Assembly (NCBI GenBank): GCA_033398695.1
Contig: CM065804.1
Coordinates: 119,593,501-119,657,500, forward strand
Length of the DNA: 64,000 bases
Direction of reading: 5' to 3'
DNA from: Orobanche coerulescens
Lineage: Eukaryota > Streptophyta > Magnoliopsida > Lamiales > Orobanchaceae
This document shows, piece by piece, positions 22,277-35,562 of the stretch. The notes beneath the pieces were generated by a model, which was not told the origin of the DNA, made no database searches, and was given only the letters and a program-made list of their open reading frames with translations. A program made the translations under genes and the position numbers. Each line of letters opens with the position of its first letter. The first letter of the stretch is position 1.

Positions 22277-23825
22277 TGTAATACCCGAGATCTTTATTCT
22301 GATTTCGTTGACTTTCTTCGGTCGAACGGGCTATTGTCGTCCGCGTCTTTGAGAATCGCATGTTTGTAGTGTGGTATGTCGAGCTTCGTAGACTATTCGT
22401 TATTGTTTTGGATCTTAGCCGGTGCGTTCGCATGATCGAGACGTCGTCGAGTATCGAACCGGGCGGTCGGAGGGTAGGCTGGTCCGACTACAGCCGTAAG
22501 GCCTGGCCGATTACGGCCGTAAGGCTGCCAAACAGACTGGCCTGGGAGGACTCGGTTATGGCCGTAAGGTCTACCGGGTTACGGCCGTATGGCTTGTTAG
22601 CCGCTAGCGCTGGCCGGTTACGTCCGTAATGTCTCGGCAAAATGCAGGCACTGGCCATTGGCCACTTTTTGATTAAATCATCATTTAATTCGCGTTCTTC
22701 ATCGAATCAAGGTATTTCCTTGCTTAGAACCCTACTTGTATGATTTTTGGGGGTTTTCTTCGTGATTCATTGATTTGTCCGATTTTGATGATTTGGTTAT
22801 GGTATTCTTGTTGTCTTGGCCCTAATCTTCGGATTTTTGTAACTCGTTATTGATTTTCACCATCCGGAACATGAATTTCGATTTCCTTGAAGAACCTTTG
22901 GATTCTTGATGTTTTTTCGGTAGATTCGGATTTCCGTTTAGCATTAATTATGCGTGGTGATGTTATTTTCTTAGCGTTCGTGAAGTTGTCGAAGTCTTGG
23001 TCATTTTTTGGAGGTTCAAGGGCTAACTGACCGAATCCGTTCGTTGTTTCCCATTGATCGTGGTATCGAGGCAAGTATCTTGCCCATACTTTTCATGTTT
23101 CGTAGACGGAATCATTGATAAATGATTTATGTGCAACCTGAATGTTTAAATGAACTTTAAAAAGAATATATGTTCTTGATAAATGTTGTCTTTCAACGAT
23201 AATTCGTGTACTTCGTGAATATATGTGTCCTCGGAATATATGTGTTGGCTTTATATGTTGAAAGATGCTATGATCACTTTGAGTGAGTTTAATAGACCAT
23301 AATCCTTTGCCGGGGATTACGTAATGTTATGTGTACTTGTTCGGTAAGAACGTAATGTGTGCGATATTAGTTGTTATTCCTTCGTGAGGAGGTTGTGACG
23401 CTTGTTGTTGTTTGGTATTTGTATTTGCTTGTGGTTGTGTGACATTAGTTGTGAGTGTACGTCGACTATAGTGGCCATTCTAGCGAAGTACCTATCATTT
23501 GTATGCATATTCTAGTATTCGAATTATGGGTTCCCGTGGCGTTGTGGATGATATGTGTATGTTCACCTAGGGACGGTATGACGGGACCTCTAGGGATACG
23601 TATTGCTGTGAGTGTGCATATCACGAACTAGGATTAACCACCCATGGATGTTCGACGGGGCTCTGCGGGGTACGACGGCCGTGAGTCTCATACCAACGGT
23701 TAACTTTGAAATGTTTTGTTGGAGAACTGTGTTTTTTGGCACATATTTCGTCTGATTAGAATGGCAGTCCGAATGGTATCGTACTTGGCTGGAATGGCAC
23801 CAGTAAATGTGTTGTGTGTGATTTG
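22277..23825 (+). repeat. E5 5' LTR, first part
   Basis: Aligns with 57380 onward in the 3' LTR. About 266 bp present in the 3' LTR (near 57740-58040) are missing at about 22660, which removes half the palindrome array and the TATA box. Palindromes of TTACGGCCGTAA type remain at 22488-22630. E6 interrupts it after ATTTG at 23821-23825. Confidence 0.88.
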
Positions 23826-24589
23826 TGTAACATCCCCAAAACCATATGGGAATATTACACGCCGTAGACCCTTTCCACAAGGATCTACCAGGCTAAACAT
23901 CCATAAACAACCAAATGCTTGCCCGACCAGGGTCAAACAATAAAATGATACGGACCGATATGGTCACCTACACGTGAATACACGGACCGATGAGGTCACA
24001 CAACCCAATCGATAAAACTGACTTAAATAACATTACCCACACAGGGGTCGAAATACAATACAGCGGAAGGCTGAAATCAACTCTGACAACACAACAAAGA
24101 TCAAAATAACTCTCGACTCATGATTAGTATCGCAGCTCGTCATCCTCTTGTGCCAATCCTGTTGCTCCCCGAATGCATGTACACGGACGCAAAGCAGACA
24201 TCCACCCCGATTACTGGGGGTTAGTAAACTCCTTTGTTTTACTAGTGCAAGTATCAAATCATACGAAATGTAACAAGCAATTAATAATCGTGATCAAATA
24301 TAATAATCAAGTATCAAATATTCTGGGAGGTTTTCACAAGAGAAGATAAGCTATGAAGCATTCGAAAATAAGATTATCATCTCGAATTTTAGAATTTCAA
24401 AACTTTAAGACCTCAAGTCACGATTCACAAAACCTTTCGAAAAACTTAAGGGCCTTAACCCAAAACTTGTTTCATAATTCAACAGTTTACAATACGGGAA
24501 ACATTTCCATAAATCTCGTGGGGCTCGGCCCAACATTCTTTCTTAAAACTTTTCCTTTAAAAACTTTGATTTGAAAAGTATCATGCTCA

Positions 24590-25060
24590 TGACACCGTGA
24601 TCCACTGTCACGTGTCTCCGTAGGTTCAACAACCCGCACGGACTACATCACGCATAATTAAACAAACATAATCAATTCCGACACCGTGATCCACAGTCAC
24701 GTGTCTCCGTAGGTTCAACAACCCACACGGACTATTAACCAAACATAACCAATTCCGACACCGTGATCCACTGTCACGTGTCTCCGTAGGCATAACAACC
24801 CGCACGGACTATATCAATCACAACAATCACACACACAGTCCTGACACCGTAGTCCACTGCCACGTGTCACCGTAAGCCCCGTCGAGCTCACCCGGTTGGA
24901 CGACCGTGTCCGAAACTCATGGTCCATGCCATGCGTTATCGTAGGCCTCGTCGGACCGGCCACGATTGGTCCTCTGTACCTCAATAAGTTATGATCCCGT
25001 AGTCCACTGCCACGAATCCTCGTAGGTTCCGTCGAACCAACACGAGTGAACTTAGCGGTC
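24590..25060. repeat. Tandem repeat with G-boxes in E6 LTR
   Basis: Degenerate units 75-90 bp apart begin GACACCGTGATCCAC and contain TCACGTGTC and CCGTAGG; later copies lose the CACGTG core. The same array is in LTR 2 (about 30453-30900) and LTR 3 (about 36332-36780). It lies downstream of the TATA box in element sense. Confidence 0.8.
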
Positions 25061-26027
25061 ACACACATATTCACATTCACATTACATACTACAATGAGCA
25101 CAATTAATCAATCACCTTGATCACCACAAAATCGTACATTGCACGCACATAACACAACCTCGACACTCGCAACAACTATCATCAATCAACGACATTTAAC
25201 CAACATAACACACATTCGGTACACAATACATTGTACAACCAAGTGTACAACCATCCCATATGTACGTCGCATTCTGCACAAATGGCACAACGCCTAACCC
25301 GTATTATTATATATCACTTTTATCACAAAGCCTTCAAATTGCGGAAAACACAACCAACTCAAACGGAACATATTCACGAAGGCAAGAAAAGTCATCATAC
25401 ATCTCATACGTAATTACTAGTCGCAAGATACAAGTCGTATAGTAAGATACTTGCCTTAATAACCGCTACCAAACGCTCCGAAGAACACGGTTCGATCGGG
25501 AAGCTCGAACCCCAAAGAAGGCAACGAGCGGAAGGGTTCGACTCGAGTTCTTCACAAGAATTCGTTCCTAAGTCACAACGATATCAATTCAATCACAATT
25601 CTACGAAAGCGTATGGAACTTCCCAAGTTCTACCCATTGAAGAATTTTATCGGACACTTTGAAGGAGTATTCCAATTAAATCGATTAATCAAAGCAATAC
25701 TCAAATCCGTTCCAGAAAACTTCAAGGGTATTGAATTATTACGAGTTTAAAATCAAGTTTCATCGCAATCGAATCAAAACAAAGAAAATCGGCCAAAACA
25801 CCAAGAAACCCCAAGAACATCCAAAACCAAAAGTTTAGGTGTTCTTACCTTCGATCCGGGTGGAAGATGATGTTAATCCATGATTCCAACTTCCAAAACA
25901 TGTTTATATAAGTTGATTCTACTCAAAACCATCGATCTATGGTGAAAAATCGCGGAAGGAGCGAAGAAAACGAAAAATGCGGATATGACTCGGTCCAGGC
26001 CTTAAATAGCCGGACAACTGCCGACGC

Positions 26028-26165
26028 TTACGTACGTAATCGGCCGCCCTTACGCACGTAACCGGCCATGGCGAAGTCTGCCGAAATGCGGCATCGTTAC
26101 GCACGTGCCGGCCAGGCCTTACGTACGTAATCGCCTTACGTCGTAGGCCGGTCGCTACCATACGT
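26028..26165 (-). promoter_or_regulatory. TTACGTACGTAA array, E6 LTR 1
   Basis: Copies and near-copies of TTACGTACGTAA separated by GC-rich GGCCGG spacers. The equivalent arrays are at 31892-32035 (LTR 2) and 37772-37917 (LTR 3). Copies differ among the three LTRs mainly by ACGTACG versus ACGTGCG and by small indels. Confidence 0.85.
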
Positions 26166-26706
26166 TACTCGGCCGTGGCACAGCCCGACATGCCGGCCAT
26201 GACTCGGCGGGACCAACTCCGACGGCCCGAACGACCCGAAACCCGAACACGAGTACGAATCGAAGATACGGTTACGAAGTACTCGCAAAGACGAGTCCGA
26301 GCACTAAGAGAACACACGATTCCGACCACCCGAGGGCTCGAAATTCGACAACGGAAGTAATTACCCCAAACTTTGGGAAATTACGAAAATGGCCCAAAAC
26401 GCCCGAAAATCACGATACGTGATCGAAACACCAAACCGAAGCTTACAACATGAATAATAACATTAAATGAACTTCCGAGAAACTCGAAACAACAGTTTCG
26501 GACGAGATTCGCGAGAATCGAACTCAAGTGCGGAAAAGTCGTTTAAGAACACGGAACTCAACAAAACGATACCAAAACGAACTCGGATGACAAAAAGTGC
26601 AGAATTAAATATTCTCCGAATGACGAAACGGTCAAAAGCGAGTTATCGAAACGGACCTCCGCCGAAAAATGAAAATTACCGGAAATTCGAAATTGCGGAT
26701 ATTACA

Positions 26707-29686
26707 TTCTACCCTCCTTAAAAGAAGTTTCGTCCGAAACTTAAAATAAGTAGGGAGAAGCAATATCCCAATAGGAAACCTCAACGAGATACACAAGAAA
26801 CGCGTAACTTTCGTCCATTGGCGAAACATTACAAGCAACGCGAAAGAATATCTGACGTGACAACATGCCACACGACGACTATAACAACACCACCGGCAAT
26901 AATTCAAAACAATAACGATCAATTAACGACGCATCACATACCACATCATATGCACACATTTAATCAAAGAAATGTACGCGACAACAAGTCGCACCCGACT
27001 AAAACGGCTATGCGATAGAAACAAATAGAGTATTACGATAGAAATCATTCCGATTCTCATCAACAAGAAAATGTCTGACGTCAAAACCCAAACAATTCAA
27101 GATAACGGAAAACGAGAATACCGGATATTACATTCTATCCGATTAAAATTAAGTTTCGTTCCGAAACTTAAAATAAAACATCATGATAGAATAGAAACAA
27201 AACCAAAAAGTTCACGCAGCAAATATCAATCTCTACACGAATTAAAGCACAAAGTACGATACACAACTACATCACTGGACACCACCGGGCCCTCCCCGAG
27301 TAGGAACGAAAACCCGATTCCCGAACATCCTGGCAACGGTCTCACAATGCACCGCTTGGTGCCCGATTAGCCGCACTTAAAACAATTAACCGGTGGCGAC
27401 GACAATTCTCGCATGGCCTACACTGCATTGCGATTAAAGCGAGTCTTCACCGATCGTCTTACTCGCCTGCAGGGTAAGGTTCTTAGGCGGTCAACCAAAC
27501 GAGGAGTGCTCCCGGAAAGCGTGAAGCAACAGGCTCACGGATCTCACTTCTCTGGCCTCTTGAAAAGTTACTCGTGGTCTTCGCCTCTTACCTCCCGAGC
27601 TACCCTCGACATGGAAACAGCCATCTCGATGTCTAGAGATCGATCCTGATTATCTTTCTATGTGGTAAACTTGAGCGGATCCATACTCTCAAGGATATGG
27701 GGTTTCATGAGCATATTGAAGTATCGGACCTTGTCCACTTCACTTCTCACTTGATCACGAACATAAGCCAGCTGTCTATTAATATCGACTATCGCACAGG
27801 ATATCGACACATCTGGGCGTGGCCGAGAAAAACTCAACGATCCTGCGTTCACGAGCAGTAGCAGGCAATACTGCCTCCATGGCGGTCTTAAACTCAGCCC
27901 ATGTAGGTGTACGATCTGCAGCACTACTGACTGCCACCAGTCTGCAGCTTCTTTGTCAAGCAAGTCTTGAGCAATGGGTACCCTCTTCTCATCGGACAAG
28001 CTACGGCATCAAATGTTACGTCCAACTGGAAGAGCCAGCCTTCCCAACCTAACGAGTCGGATGAACCCACAAAGCGGGCGGCTTCATCCTCATCACATCT
28101 CGTAACCACTTACTAGCCCCGTTATCCCCATCTGGGTTCTCATTCCGATGTACGGCTGATTCATCCGCACTGGCGATCAACCACGACGAAGGATGTTGGC
28201 GGCACCAACGTCAACATTAACGCTAGTCGAATGTCACGACACATCGAGCTGATCGGTACTCGGCAAGGAGGAGTCGCCCTCTCATGCTCCCGATCACGAC
28301 CACGACTACGACCACGTCCTCGGCCACGACCTCTCGGCATTCGAGCAGGCAGGACTAAGCGAATAACGCAACCAAACAAACGTCACAACGTCAACATAGG
28401 ACGATAATAGCAGCACGATAAAGCATCAACTCCAAGTCATCACACAAGGGCATGAACTAACACTGTAATTTAAGAACTTTATTCAATAATAATTCACACA
28501 GTCACATCAACAGAGGTGTTTGGATTTTACCAAACCAAACACAGTCAAAACCACACACGTATCGTAGGGATCAAACACTCATGACAAAAATAAAATATTT
28601 CCGGGTATTATTCAAATGATAAAATTTTAAAATTTTCAAGTTTGAAAAATTTGGTGAAATGAAATTTTTGAAGACATTTTTAATACCTCGATCGTTTAAT
28701 CAAAACCATGTATCTCAACATTTAGAAAACACTAAAACATTCTCCGGCGAGCACAACAACACTACAAACTTATCACCACCACTTAGCCCCAACACATGGA
28801 CATAAGAAGTTCAAAATTCGAAAACCAAAAATCGTTACGCAAAATAAAGTTTTCCCAAAATGCTTTAGTTCATAAACAAAGCAGCGGTAATATTTTACAA
28901 TGTCTGAAGTACTTCAAAACACATTTTTCAAATACCGTCTGATGGTGTCATTTGAAAATACACGGCCCATTTGTCAAAATTTACAAATTTTAAAAACCCA
29001 TACAAACCGTGGTTTGACCGAACCACCAAAATATTTTCCAAAAATCGATTTCTACAAAAATTCTCAAACTGTAAAGTCCTTCAGAAAATATTCTTAAAGT
29101 TACCCATAGCGGACAAAATTACAACATCCCAAAAACAGTCGAATTTAAAACCACATACTCAAATGGCAACCAGGGTCGCCAATTCAATCAAATGCATCTC
29201 GTGGTATCAAGTTTAAACACATAGCAAAATCATTCATCGGAGTTTCTCACAAACTCTACCATTGATATCTTCACAGAACCCATCAAGGTTTACATCTTTC
29301 ACACCATACCACCCCACACGGTGGTTCAAAAGTAAAACAACAATACGCCCAGCTATACTCATACCATGTACCACAAGTATTAAGCACAACTACATCACAC
29401 AATACTGTGTAAACAAGATCATGCACCGCAATTAACTCACTAAGATAAAATCGAGATACACAGGTATTACGCATAAAGGAGGAGACTTACATCCACAGGT
29501 CGCACGGAGGTGACAGTCGCCCACGATACTAATCTCGTCCGACAACATAACTGACACGTTGTGACTACGCACAACTCAATTTGTCAGCGGCGACTCGAGC
29601 GACATGACAACACATTACTCGACAAAACACTACTTGAAACGACCCGGCGGCTAGGTTTTCGCAAACCTAAGCTCCGATACCATAAT
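26707..29686 (-). other. E6 internal region A
   Basis: PPT at 26707-26727 (minus AAGGAGGGTAGAA), internal PPT-plus-U3 relic around 27126-27170, gag remains 27345-28340, untranslated leader 28341-29670, PBS 29671-29682 (TGGTATCGGAGC). Nearly identical to region B. Confidence 0.88.
27345..28340 (-). pseudogene. E6 gag, copy A
   Basis: Start ATG at 28340 followed by MPRGRGRGRGRSRGRDRE. The capsid domain is visible in pieces: ARFVGSSDSLGWEGWLFQLD, LLDKEAADWW and YVRDQVRSEVDKVRYFNM. A zinc knuckle with CFKCG then GHQAVHCET is split by a frameshift near 27370. It has more frame breaks than copy B, and the extra ones sit at CAG/CTG/CCG sites where B differs, so many could be sequencing errors. Confidence 0.82.
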
Positions 29687-32569
29687 TGTAACATCCCCAA
29701 AACCATATGGGAATATTACACGCCGTAGACCCTTTCCACAAGGATCTACCGGGCTAAACATCCATAAACAACCAAATGCTTGCCCGACTGTGGTCAAACA
29801 ATAAAATGATACGGACCGATATGGTCACCTACACGTGAATACACGGACCGATGAGGTCACACAACCCAATCGATAAAGCGGCTTAAATAACATTACCCAC
29901 ACAGGGGTGAAATACAATCTGACGGAAGACGAAATCAACTCGACAACACAACAAAGATCAAAATAACTCTCGACTCATGATTAGTATCGCACTCGTCATC
30001 CTCTTGTGCCAATCCTGTGTTGCTCCCCAGAATGCATGTACACGGGCCTTAAGCAGACATCCACCCCGATTACTGGGGTTAGTAAAACTCCTTTGTTTTA
30101 CTAGTGCAAGTATCAAATCATACGAAATGTAACAAGCAATTAATAATCGTGATCAAATATAATAATCAAGTATCAAATATTCTCGGGAGGTTTTCACAAG
30201 AGAAGATAAGCTATGAAGCATTCGAAAATAAGATTATCATCTCGGGAATTTTTAGAATTTCAAAACTTTAAGACCTCAAGTCCTGATTCACAAAACCTTT
30301 CGAAAAACTTAAGGGCCTTAACCCAAAACTTGTTTCATAATTCAACAGTTTACAATACCGGAAACATTTCCATAAATCTCGTGGGGCTCGGCCCAACATT
30401 CTTTCTTAAAACTTTTCCTTTAAAAACTTTGATTTGAAAAGTATCATGCTCATGACACCGTGATCCACTGTCACGTGTCTCCGTAGGTTCAACAACCTGC
30501 ACGGACTACATCACGCATAATTAAACAAACATAATCAATTCCGACACCGTGATCCACTGTCACGTGTCTCCGTAGGTTCAACAACCCACACGGACTATTA
30601 ACCAAACATAACCAATTCCGACACCGTGATCCACTATCACGTGTCTCCGTAGGCATAACAACCCGCACGGACTATATCAATCACAACAATCACACACAGT
30701 CCTGACACCGTAGTCCACTGCCACGTGTCACCGTAAGCCCCGTCGAGCTCACCCGGTTGGACGCACTGTGTCCGAAACTCATGGTCCACTGCCATGCGTT
30801 ATCGTAGGCCTCGTCAGACCAGCACGATTGGACCTCAGTACCTCACTAAGTTCTGATCCCGTAGTCCACTGCCACGAATCCTCGTAGGTTCCGTCGAACC
30901 AACACGAGTGAACTTAGCGGTCACACACATATTCACATTCACATTACATACTACAATGAGCACAATTAATCAATCACCTTGATCACCACAAAATCGTACA
31001 TTGCACGCACATAACACAACCTCGACACTCGCAACAACTATCATCAATCAACGACATTTAACCAACATAACACACATTCGGTACACAATACATTGTACAA
31101 CCAAGTGTACAACCATCCCATATGTACGTCGCATTCCTGCACAAATGGCACAACGCCTAACACGTATACTGATATAACACTATTATCACAAAGCCTTCAA
31201 ATTGCGGAAAACACAACCAACTCAAACGGAACATATTCACGAAGTCAATTAAAGTCATCATACATCTCATTAGTAATTACTAGTCGCAAGTTACAAGTCT
31301 TATAGTAAGTTAATTGCCTTAATAACCGCTACCAAACGCTCAGAAGTACACGGTTCGATCTGGAAGCTCGAACCCCAAAGAAGGCAACGAGCGGAAGGGT
31401 TCCGACTCGAGTTCTTCACAAGAATTCGTTCCTAAGTCACAACGATATCAATTCAATCACAATTCTACGAAAACGTATGGAACTTCCCAAGTTCTACCCA
31501 TTGAAGCATTTTATCGGACACTTTGAAGGCGTAGTCGATTCAATCGATTATTCAAAGAAATACTCAAATCCGTTCCACAAAACTTCAAGGGTATTGAATG
31601 ATTACGAGTTTAAAATCAAGTTTCATCGGAATCTGAATCAAAACAAAGAAAATCGGCCAAAACACCAAGAAACCCCAAGAACATCCAAAACCAAAAGTTT
31701 AGGTGTTCTTACCTTCGATCCGGTGGAAGATGATGTTAATCCATGATTCCAACTTCCAAAACATGTTTATATAAGTTGATTCTACTCAAAACCATCGATC
31801 TATGGTGAAAAATCGCGGAAGGAGCGAAGAAAAAGCGAAAAATGCGGATATGACTCGGTCGGGCCTTAAATAGCGGACAACTGCCGGACGCTTACGTGCG
31901 TGGCGTAGGGCCCTTACGTCACGTGGCCATGGCGAAGTCTCGCCGAAATGCGGCATCGTTACGTGCGTGCGGCCGGGGCCTTACGTGCGTAATCGGCCTT
32001 ACGTGCGTAGTGCCGGTCGCTACCATCGTTACTCGGCGGTGGCTGGCCGGCATGCCGGCCATGACTCGGCCGGGACCAACTCCGACGGCCCGAGCGACCC
32101 GAAACCCGAACACGAGTACGAATCGAAGATACGGTTCTGAAGTACTCGCAAAGACGAGTCTGAGCACTAAGAGAACACACGATTCCGACCACCCGAGGGC
32201 TCGAAATTCGACAACGGAAGTAATTACCCCAAACTTTGGGAAATTACGAAAATGGCCCAAAACGCCCGAAAATCACGATACGTGATCGAAACACCAAACC
32301 GAAGCTTACAACATGAATAATAACATTAAATGAACTTCCGAGAAACTCGAAACAACAGTTTCGGACGAGATTCGCGAGAATCGAACTCAAGTGCGGAAAA
32401 GTCGTTTAAGAACACGGAACTCAACAAAACGATACCGAAACGAACTCGGATGACAAAAAGTGCAGAATTAAATATTCTCCGAATGACGAAACGGTCAAAA
32501 GCGAGTTATCGAAACGGACCTCCGCCGAAAAATGAAAATTACCGGAAATTCGAAATTGCGGATATTACA
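29687..32569 (-). repeat. E6 LTR 2 (middle)
   Basis: 2,883 bp. It serves as 5' LTR for region A and 3' LTR for region B. TATA-like CTATTTAAG at 31865-31874 and the array at 31892-32035, here with several ACGTGCG variants. Confidence 0.92.
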
Positions 32570-35562
32570 TTCTACCCTCCTTAAAAGAAGTTTCGTCCCG
32601 AAACTTAAAATAAGTAGGGAGAAGCAATATCCCAATAGGAAACCTCAACGAGATACACAAGAAACGCGTAACTTTCGTCCATTGGCGAAACATTACAAGC
32701 AACGCGAAAGAATATACAGCGTGACAACATGCCACACGACGACTATAACAACACCACCGGCAATAATTCAAAACAATAACGATCAATTAACGACGCATCA
32801 CATACCACATCATATGCACACATTTAATCAAAGAAATGTACGCGACAACAAGTCGCACCCGACTAAAACGGCTATGCGATAGAAACAAATAGAGTATTAC
32901 GATAGAAATCATTCCGATTCTCATCAACAAGAAAATGTCTGACGTCAAAACCCAAACAATTCAAGATAACGGAAAACGAGAATACCGGATATTACATTCT
33001 ATCCGATTAAAATTAAGTTTCGTTCCGAAACTTAAAATAAAACATCATGATAGAATAGAAACAAAACCAAAAAGTTCACGCAGCAAATATCAATCTCTAC
33101 ACGAATTAAAGCACAAAGTACGATACACAACTACATCACTGGACACCACCGGGCCCTCCCCGAGTAGGAACGAAAACCCGATTCCCGAACATCGGCAGCG
33201 GTCTCACAATGCACCGCTTGGTGCCCGGTTAGCCGCACTTAAAACAATTAACCGGTGGCGAGCGACAATTACGTCTCGCATGGCCTACACATTGCGATTA
33301 AAGCGAGTCTTCACCGATCGTCTTACTCGCCTGCAGGGTAAGGTTCTTAGGTGGTCAACCAAACGAGGAGTGCTCCCGGAAGGAGCGTGAAGCAACGAGG
33401 CTCACGGATCTCACTTCTCGGCCTCTTGAAAAGTTACTCGTGGTCTTACGCCTCTTACCTCCTGAGCTACCCTCTGACATGGAAACAGCCATCTCGATGG
33501 CTAGAGCTCGATCCTGATAATCTTTCAAGGTGGTACACATGAGCGGAGCCATACTCTCACGGATATGGGGTTTCATGCGCATATTGAAGTATCGGACCTT
33601 GTCCACTTCACTTCTCACTTGATCACGAACATAAGCCAGCTGTCGATTAAAATCGACTATCGCCTGGGATATCGACACATCCTGGGGCGTGGCCGAGAAA
33701 AACTCAACGATCCTGCGTTCACGAACAGGTAACGGGCAATACTCTGCCTCCATGGCAGTCTTAAACTCAGCCCATGTAGGTGTACGATCTGCAGGCACTA
33801 CAGCCTGCCACCAGTCTGCAGCTTCTTTGTCAAGCAAGTACTGAGCAATGGGTACCCTCTTCTCATCCGGACAAGCTACAGCATCAAATGTTCTGTCCAA
33901 CTGGAAGAGCCAGCCTTCCCAACCTAACGAGTCAGATGAACCCACAAAACGGGGCGGCTGCATCCTCATCACATCTCGTAACCACTTACTAGCCCCGTTA
34001 TCCCCATCTGGGTTCTCATTCCGATGTACGGCCTGATTCATCTGCACTAACTGATCAACCACCTGACGAAGGATGTTGGCGGCACCAACGTCAACATTAA
34101 CGCTAGTCGAATGTCACGACACATCTTGGTGATCGGTACTCGGCAAGGAGGAGTCGCCCTCTCATGCTCCTGATCACGACCACGACTACGACAACGTCCT
34201 CGGACACGACCTATCGGCATTACGAGCAGGCGACTAAGCGAATAACGCAACCAAACAAGCGTCACAACGTCAACATGGGGCGATAATAGCGGACGATAAA
34301 GCATCAACTCCAAGTCATCACACAAGGGCATGAACTAACACCGTAATTTAAGAACTTTATTCAATAATAATTCACACAGTCACATCAGCAGAGGTGTTTG
34401 GATTTTACCAAACCAAACAGTCAAAACCACACACGTATCGTAGGGATCAAACACTCATGACAAAAATAAAATATTTCCGGGGTATTATTCAAATGATAAA
34501 ATTTTAAAATTTTCAAGTTTGAAAAATTTGGTGAAATGAAATTTTTGAAGACATTTTTAATACCTCGATCGTTTAATCAAAACCATGTATCTCAACATTT
34601 AGAAAACACTAAAACATTCTCCGGCGAGCACAACAACACTACAAACTTATCACCACCACTTAGCCCCAACACATGGACATAAGAAGTTCAAAATTCCGAA
34701 AACCAAAAATCGTTCTGCAAAATAAAGTTTTCCCAAAATGCTTTAGTTCATAAACAAAGCAGCGGTAATATTTTACAATGTCCGAAGTACTTCAAAACAC
34801 ATTTTTCAAATACCGTCGATGGTGTCATTTGAAAATACGGCCCATTTGTCAAAATTTACAAATTTTAAAAACCCATACAAACCGTGGTTTGACCGAACCA
34901 CCAAAATATTTTCCAAAAAACGATTTCTACAAAAATTCTCAAACTGTAAAGTCCTTCAGAAAATATTCTTAAAGTTACCCATAGCGGACAAAATTACAAC
35001 ATCCCAAAAACAGTCGAATTTAAAACCACATACTCAAATGGCAACCAGGGTCGCCAATTCAATCAAATGCATCTCGTGGTATCAAGTTTAAACACATAGC
35101 AAAATCATTCATCGGAGTTTCTCACAAACTCTACCATTGATATCTTCACAGAACCCATCAAGGTTTACATCTTTCACACCATACCACCCCACACGGTGGT
35201 TCAAAAGTAAAACAACAATACGCCCGACTATACTCATACCATGTACCACAAGTATTAAGCACAACTACATCACACAATACTGTGTAAACAAGATCATGCA
35301 CCGCAATTAACTCACTAAGATAAAATCGAGATACACAGGTATTACGCATAAAGGAGGAGACTTACATCCACAGGTCGCACGGAGGTGACAGTCGCCCACG
35401 ATACTAATCTCGTCCGACAACATAAGCGACACGTTGTGACTACGCACAACTCAATTTGTCAGCGGCGACTCGAGCGACAAGACAACACATTACTCGACAA
35501 AACACGACTTGAAGCGACCCGACGGCCTAGGTTTTCGCAAACCTAAGCTCCGATACCATAAT
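32570..35562 (-). other. E6 internal region B
   Basis: PPT at 32570-32590, PPT-plus-U3 relic around 32990-33036, zinc knuckle about 33205-33250, gag to 34220, leader to 35546, PBS 35547-35558. The leader (about 1.3 kb) is AT-rich and I see no gene in it. Confidence 0.88.
33205..34220 (-). pseudogene. E6 gag, copy B (longest open stretch)
   Basis: Start ATG at 34220 (MPIGRVRGRCRSRGRD), then a frame change near 34060, then 235 open codons (34062-33355). These hold a Retrotrans_gag-type capsid: PPRFVGSSDSLGWEGWLFQL, LLDKEAADWWQAVV, PTWAEFKTAMEAEY and VRDQVRSEVDKVRYFNMRMK. A CCHC knuckle follows (CFKCG, GHQAVHCET) across a frame break at about 33230. There is no protease, RT or integrase, so particles would need enzymes from another element. 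Similar gag-only elements are known in plants as TR-GAG. Confidence 0.85.

Larger units (their letters stand above)
23826..26706 (-). repeat. E6 LTR 1
   Basis: 2,881 bp, from TGTAACATCC to GATATTACA. Box CTATTTAAG (minus) near 26001-26010 with the palindrome array at 26028-26165 directly upstream in element sense. Six degenerate CACGTG-bearing repeats at 24590-25060. Confidence 0.92.

Noticed and set aside
26467..26721. Basic ORF repeated at 26467, 32330 and 38219
   Set aside because: Identical because it lies in the U3 of the three E6 LTRs; it upstream-overlaps the LTR end and has no domain, and the stretch decays in E8.
31896..32285. 129-codon Arg-rich ORF in E6 LTR 2
   Set aside because: Spans the palindrome array and GC-rich spacers; absent in LTR 1 and LTR 3 in that form because of small indels.
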